From Mytilus trossulus (taxonomy: Eukaryota > Mollusca > Bivalvia > Mytilida > Mytilidae), in assembly GCF_036588685.1 (NCBI RefSeq), contig NC_086375.1, positions 6,255,916 to 6,319,915 on the forward strand: DNA of 64,000 nucleotides. The letters are read 5' to 3'. Under the pieces are notes generated by a model. That model ran no database searches, was not told where the DNA came from, and saw only the letters and a list, made by a program, of their open reading frames with translations. The translations under genes and the position numbers were made by a program. How positions within the stretch are numbered: the first letter of the stretch is position 1; each line of letters starts with the position of its first letter. Below are positions 61,600 through 64,000 of the stretch, in pieces.

Positions 61600-62830
61600 A
61601 GGGTTGTTAATGATTTATACATAATTGTATGAAATGATGTTGAAGTTTTTAAATTGAAAAAATATTGGTTGTTATAAAGTTTGAAAGTTTATGGGGGTAT
61701 TGTGTACAGGCATGAAAGTTTATGAGAGTATTTATATAGAAATTGAAACCTCTCTAGACAGATGTCAATTTTTTTGGGGTATATCTGCCATTATATTGAT
61801 CTATACTACTGTAAAACGAAAATAAAATTTGAGTTAAAGATTAAATAAAGTGCTATATAACTTATATAAGTTATCTGATGAAAGGGAGTCAATCATTTTA
61901 AAGAAACATATATTTAATTATTTTGAGTTTCAGGGGAGTGATTTTTTCTGAGATATAAAATGAAACTTTATATTAAATTCAATTTTTGAAAATTTGATTT
62001 TTATATAATATATGATAAAAGTTTTTTTTTTAAATCAGAACTAACTAGAAATGTAGCTGCAGATTTTATAAAAATTATTAAAATCAACATGAACTCAATT
62101 AATATATAAACAATACTGATTGCTTATGAAAGGACATCTTTGGTCATTTGTTTAATTTAAATTGTCCACATAATGTAATATGTTGTGTTTGTATACAAGT
62201 TGACTTTTTGTTTTTTGCCATGACATTGTCAGTTTATTTTCAACTTATTAGTATGATTATCTGTTTGGTATCTTTCGCCTTTCTTTTCCTGCAATATTTT
62301 AAGAAGTAAGAGCGTGTTCAGCGTAAAGCAGGCTATATTATTCGTATAAACTTATATGAGTTGTTTGGTGCTTAGCATTATACCTGAGTTCCCTCTATTT
62401 TAATTTTAGCGTCACTGATGAGTCTCATGTAGACGAAAAGCGTGTCTGGCGCAAAAAATTATAATGCTTTGTATTTTTGATGAGTTTGCACATAATTCAG
62501 CATGCAATAGGCTACATAATACATTGGAGTAAAATGAAACAGAGACCTGTGCATTTAATAAAGAACAATGAATAGAGTGATAGAAGATCCATTTAAACAG
62601 GTTTTTCTCAGCTGTTTTATCCCAGTATAAAAAAACAGATGATTATCACCTGTTTTACGTCTTATCTTTTTAATGCAGTTTTACTAGGATTTATTGTTTT
62701 GTTTGGATTAATTTCCTTGATGATGCATGAAATGTATTGACATACCAGAAGGTCTACATGATATGAACACCTCTTTAAATCATTATAATCAAACGCACCT
62801 TTGATGCAATTAAAACTGGACTTAACCTAT
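61600..62830. other. Intron or intergenic DNA with one dispersed-repeat fragment
   Basis: Mostly featureless AT-rich DNA. At 62385-62500 the words GTCACTGATGAGTCTCATGT and AGACGAAAAGCGTGTCTGGC mark a fragment of another repeat that I recall as very common in mussels. Confidence 0.5.
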
Positions 62831-62879
62831 GGTATCACATTACTGCTGGTCAGGTTGGTTCTGTCTTTTTTATGAAGTC

Positions 62880-63152
62880 AAGGGAGCAGGATTTTCTTGC
62901 TATGTTGAAGACCCATCGATGGCCTTTGCCGTTTTCTGCTCTATGGTCAGGTTGTTGTCTCTTCGACACAATTCGCATTTCCATTCTCATTTTCACTGTA
63001 GGCAGCTGATTCCTAGTCACTCAAAACTAACCTCTCTTCCTGCTGACAGTGGACAGTAAATTACTAGTCACTCAATTTTAACCTTTTTACCTGCTCACTG
63101 TTGGCAGCCCAGTTCATAGCCAATCAAATTTAACCCCTCTTCCGGCTCAAAG
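62880..63152 (+). repeat. Dispersed-repeat fragment followed by about 60-bp tandem repeat, three copies
   Basis: 62896-63000 carries GACCCATCGATGGCCTTTGC and GGTCAGGTTGTTGTCTCTTC; related words are at 40190-40250 (GGGGTTGTCTTTTTGACACA). From 62995 three units share CTAGTCACTCAA.TT.AACC and CCTGCT.ACWGT.GGCAG. 63153-64000: nothing recognised. Confidence 0.6.
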
Positions 63153-64000
63153 CAATAAATTAGAAGCCAAGGGTGTATAAATAACTGCAGAGAATGCATA
63201 TTTGGACATTTTTGCTGTCTTCATATTTTGAGTTATTTGGTGCCTAAGATGCATGTGCCAAATTCAAACAAACAAAATTAAGCAATTTTTGAAAAAGAAC
63301 AATGCATAATTTTGAGATATTATGTATATCTTAATAAATGTAATACTGTATAACCTTTGATAAGAAAAAAAACCCACAACAATTGTGCTAATTATATAAT
63401 TAGAAAGATAAGATCATTTAACAGTGTAACAGTTTAATTTATGACCTGGTGTACCTAATGACCAAATTAACAGATTATTGTAACAACATCTAAATTGATA
63501 AAATCTAAATATTAATTAATATTTTCTTTCTTCTAATTATCAAAAAAGGTTTTTGTCTTTATACTAGTCAACAACAATGAATTAAACAAAGAGTTCCTTC
63601 ATGCTTAAATCAAAATGACATAAAAGCTCAGCGCCAAAATTTGACATACCAGAAAGTACCAGTTACTTATTATTTCTTGCTAGCTCTTTGGTAGTAGAAG
63701 AAATCAAAATGGAAAAAAAACTTCAATGAAGTTAATTTGTAACTCTCTATAGTCTTGATATAACTACGGAAATGTAGAATATAACGTCAATTAGGCAGCA
63801 ACTCAACACTAAAATGAGGTAAATAATAGGTATATATCTATCTTTACAATTTGTCACAATATACCCATTATGTTCTGAGGTGGTGTAAAGCAATCACTAA
63901 TCAATCAAATGTACTTATTTTGAGCTTACAGTAAAGAAAATGATATATAAAATGACACCTTCTGTAATGCTAAAGGTTTAATGACAGTTCTCAAATACCA

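Overview
The window is AT-rich eukaryotic DNA from a bivalve mollusc, most likely a mytilid mussel. I infer this from long introns with GT/AG borders, small compact exons, metazoan-type genes (TRIP11/GMAP-210, BCS1L) and a large set of dispersed repeats whose wording I know from mussel sequences. No bacterial genes, rRNA or CRISPR arrays are visible. No database search was possible: family names come from recognition, and exon borders from splice-site phase arithmetic.

Layout. 1-6.9 kb, + strand: the last seven exons of TRIP11 (golgin GMAP-210), with a minisatellite in one intron. 7.0-9.0 kb: dispersed repeats. 10.4-12.6 kb, + strand: four phase-compatible exons of an unrecognised gene ending in a stop codon. 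12.8-19.7 kb, - strand: a five-exon, 378-residue leucine-rich-repeat protein with two C-terminal cysteine pairs and a CaaX-like end (CTIL). It converges with the unrecognised gene, and its introns are packed with terminal-inverted-repeat (TIR) elements. 20.1-22.0 kb, + strand: a gene for an 80-residue single-span membrane protein, head-to-head with the LRR gene. 22-32.8 kb: a repeat zone with small TTA/TAA-flanked elements, a 1.9-kb element inside an older repeat array, two tRNA-derived SINEs and a 5'-truncated LINE with an intact reverse-transcriptase 3' half. 32.9-38.1 kb, + strand: complete BCS1L (420 aa, four exons). 38-49 kb: intergenic repeats, including a Mutator-like non-autonomous element. 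49.2-61.6 kb, + strand: a few small exons of an unrecognised gene, including two tandem copies of a 48-nt exon. A Helitron-like element lies in its long intron.

Working together. TRIP11 acts at the Golgi. BCS1L, and possibly the 80-residue protein, act in the mitochondrial inner membrane. The LRR protein may be prenylated. There is no operon-like logic; neighbours are ordinary nuclear genes. The most interesting signals are the tandem 48-nt exons that differ almost only at synonymous sites, an amplified exon-intron junction in the LRR gene, several TIR elements whose target-site duplications can be read directly (9, 5, about 3-4 and 3 bp), and a LINE whose two ends are inverted copies of each other.
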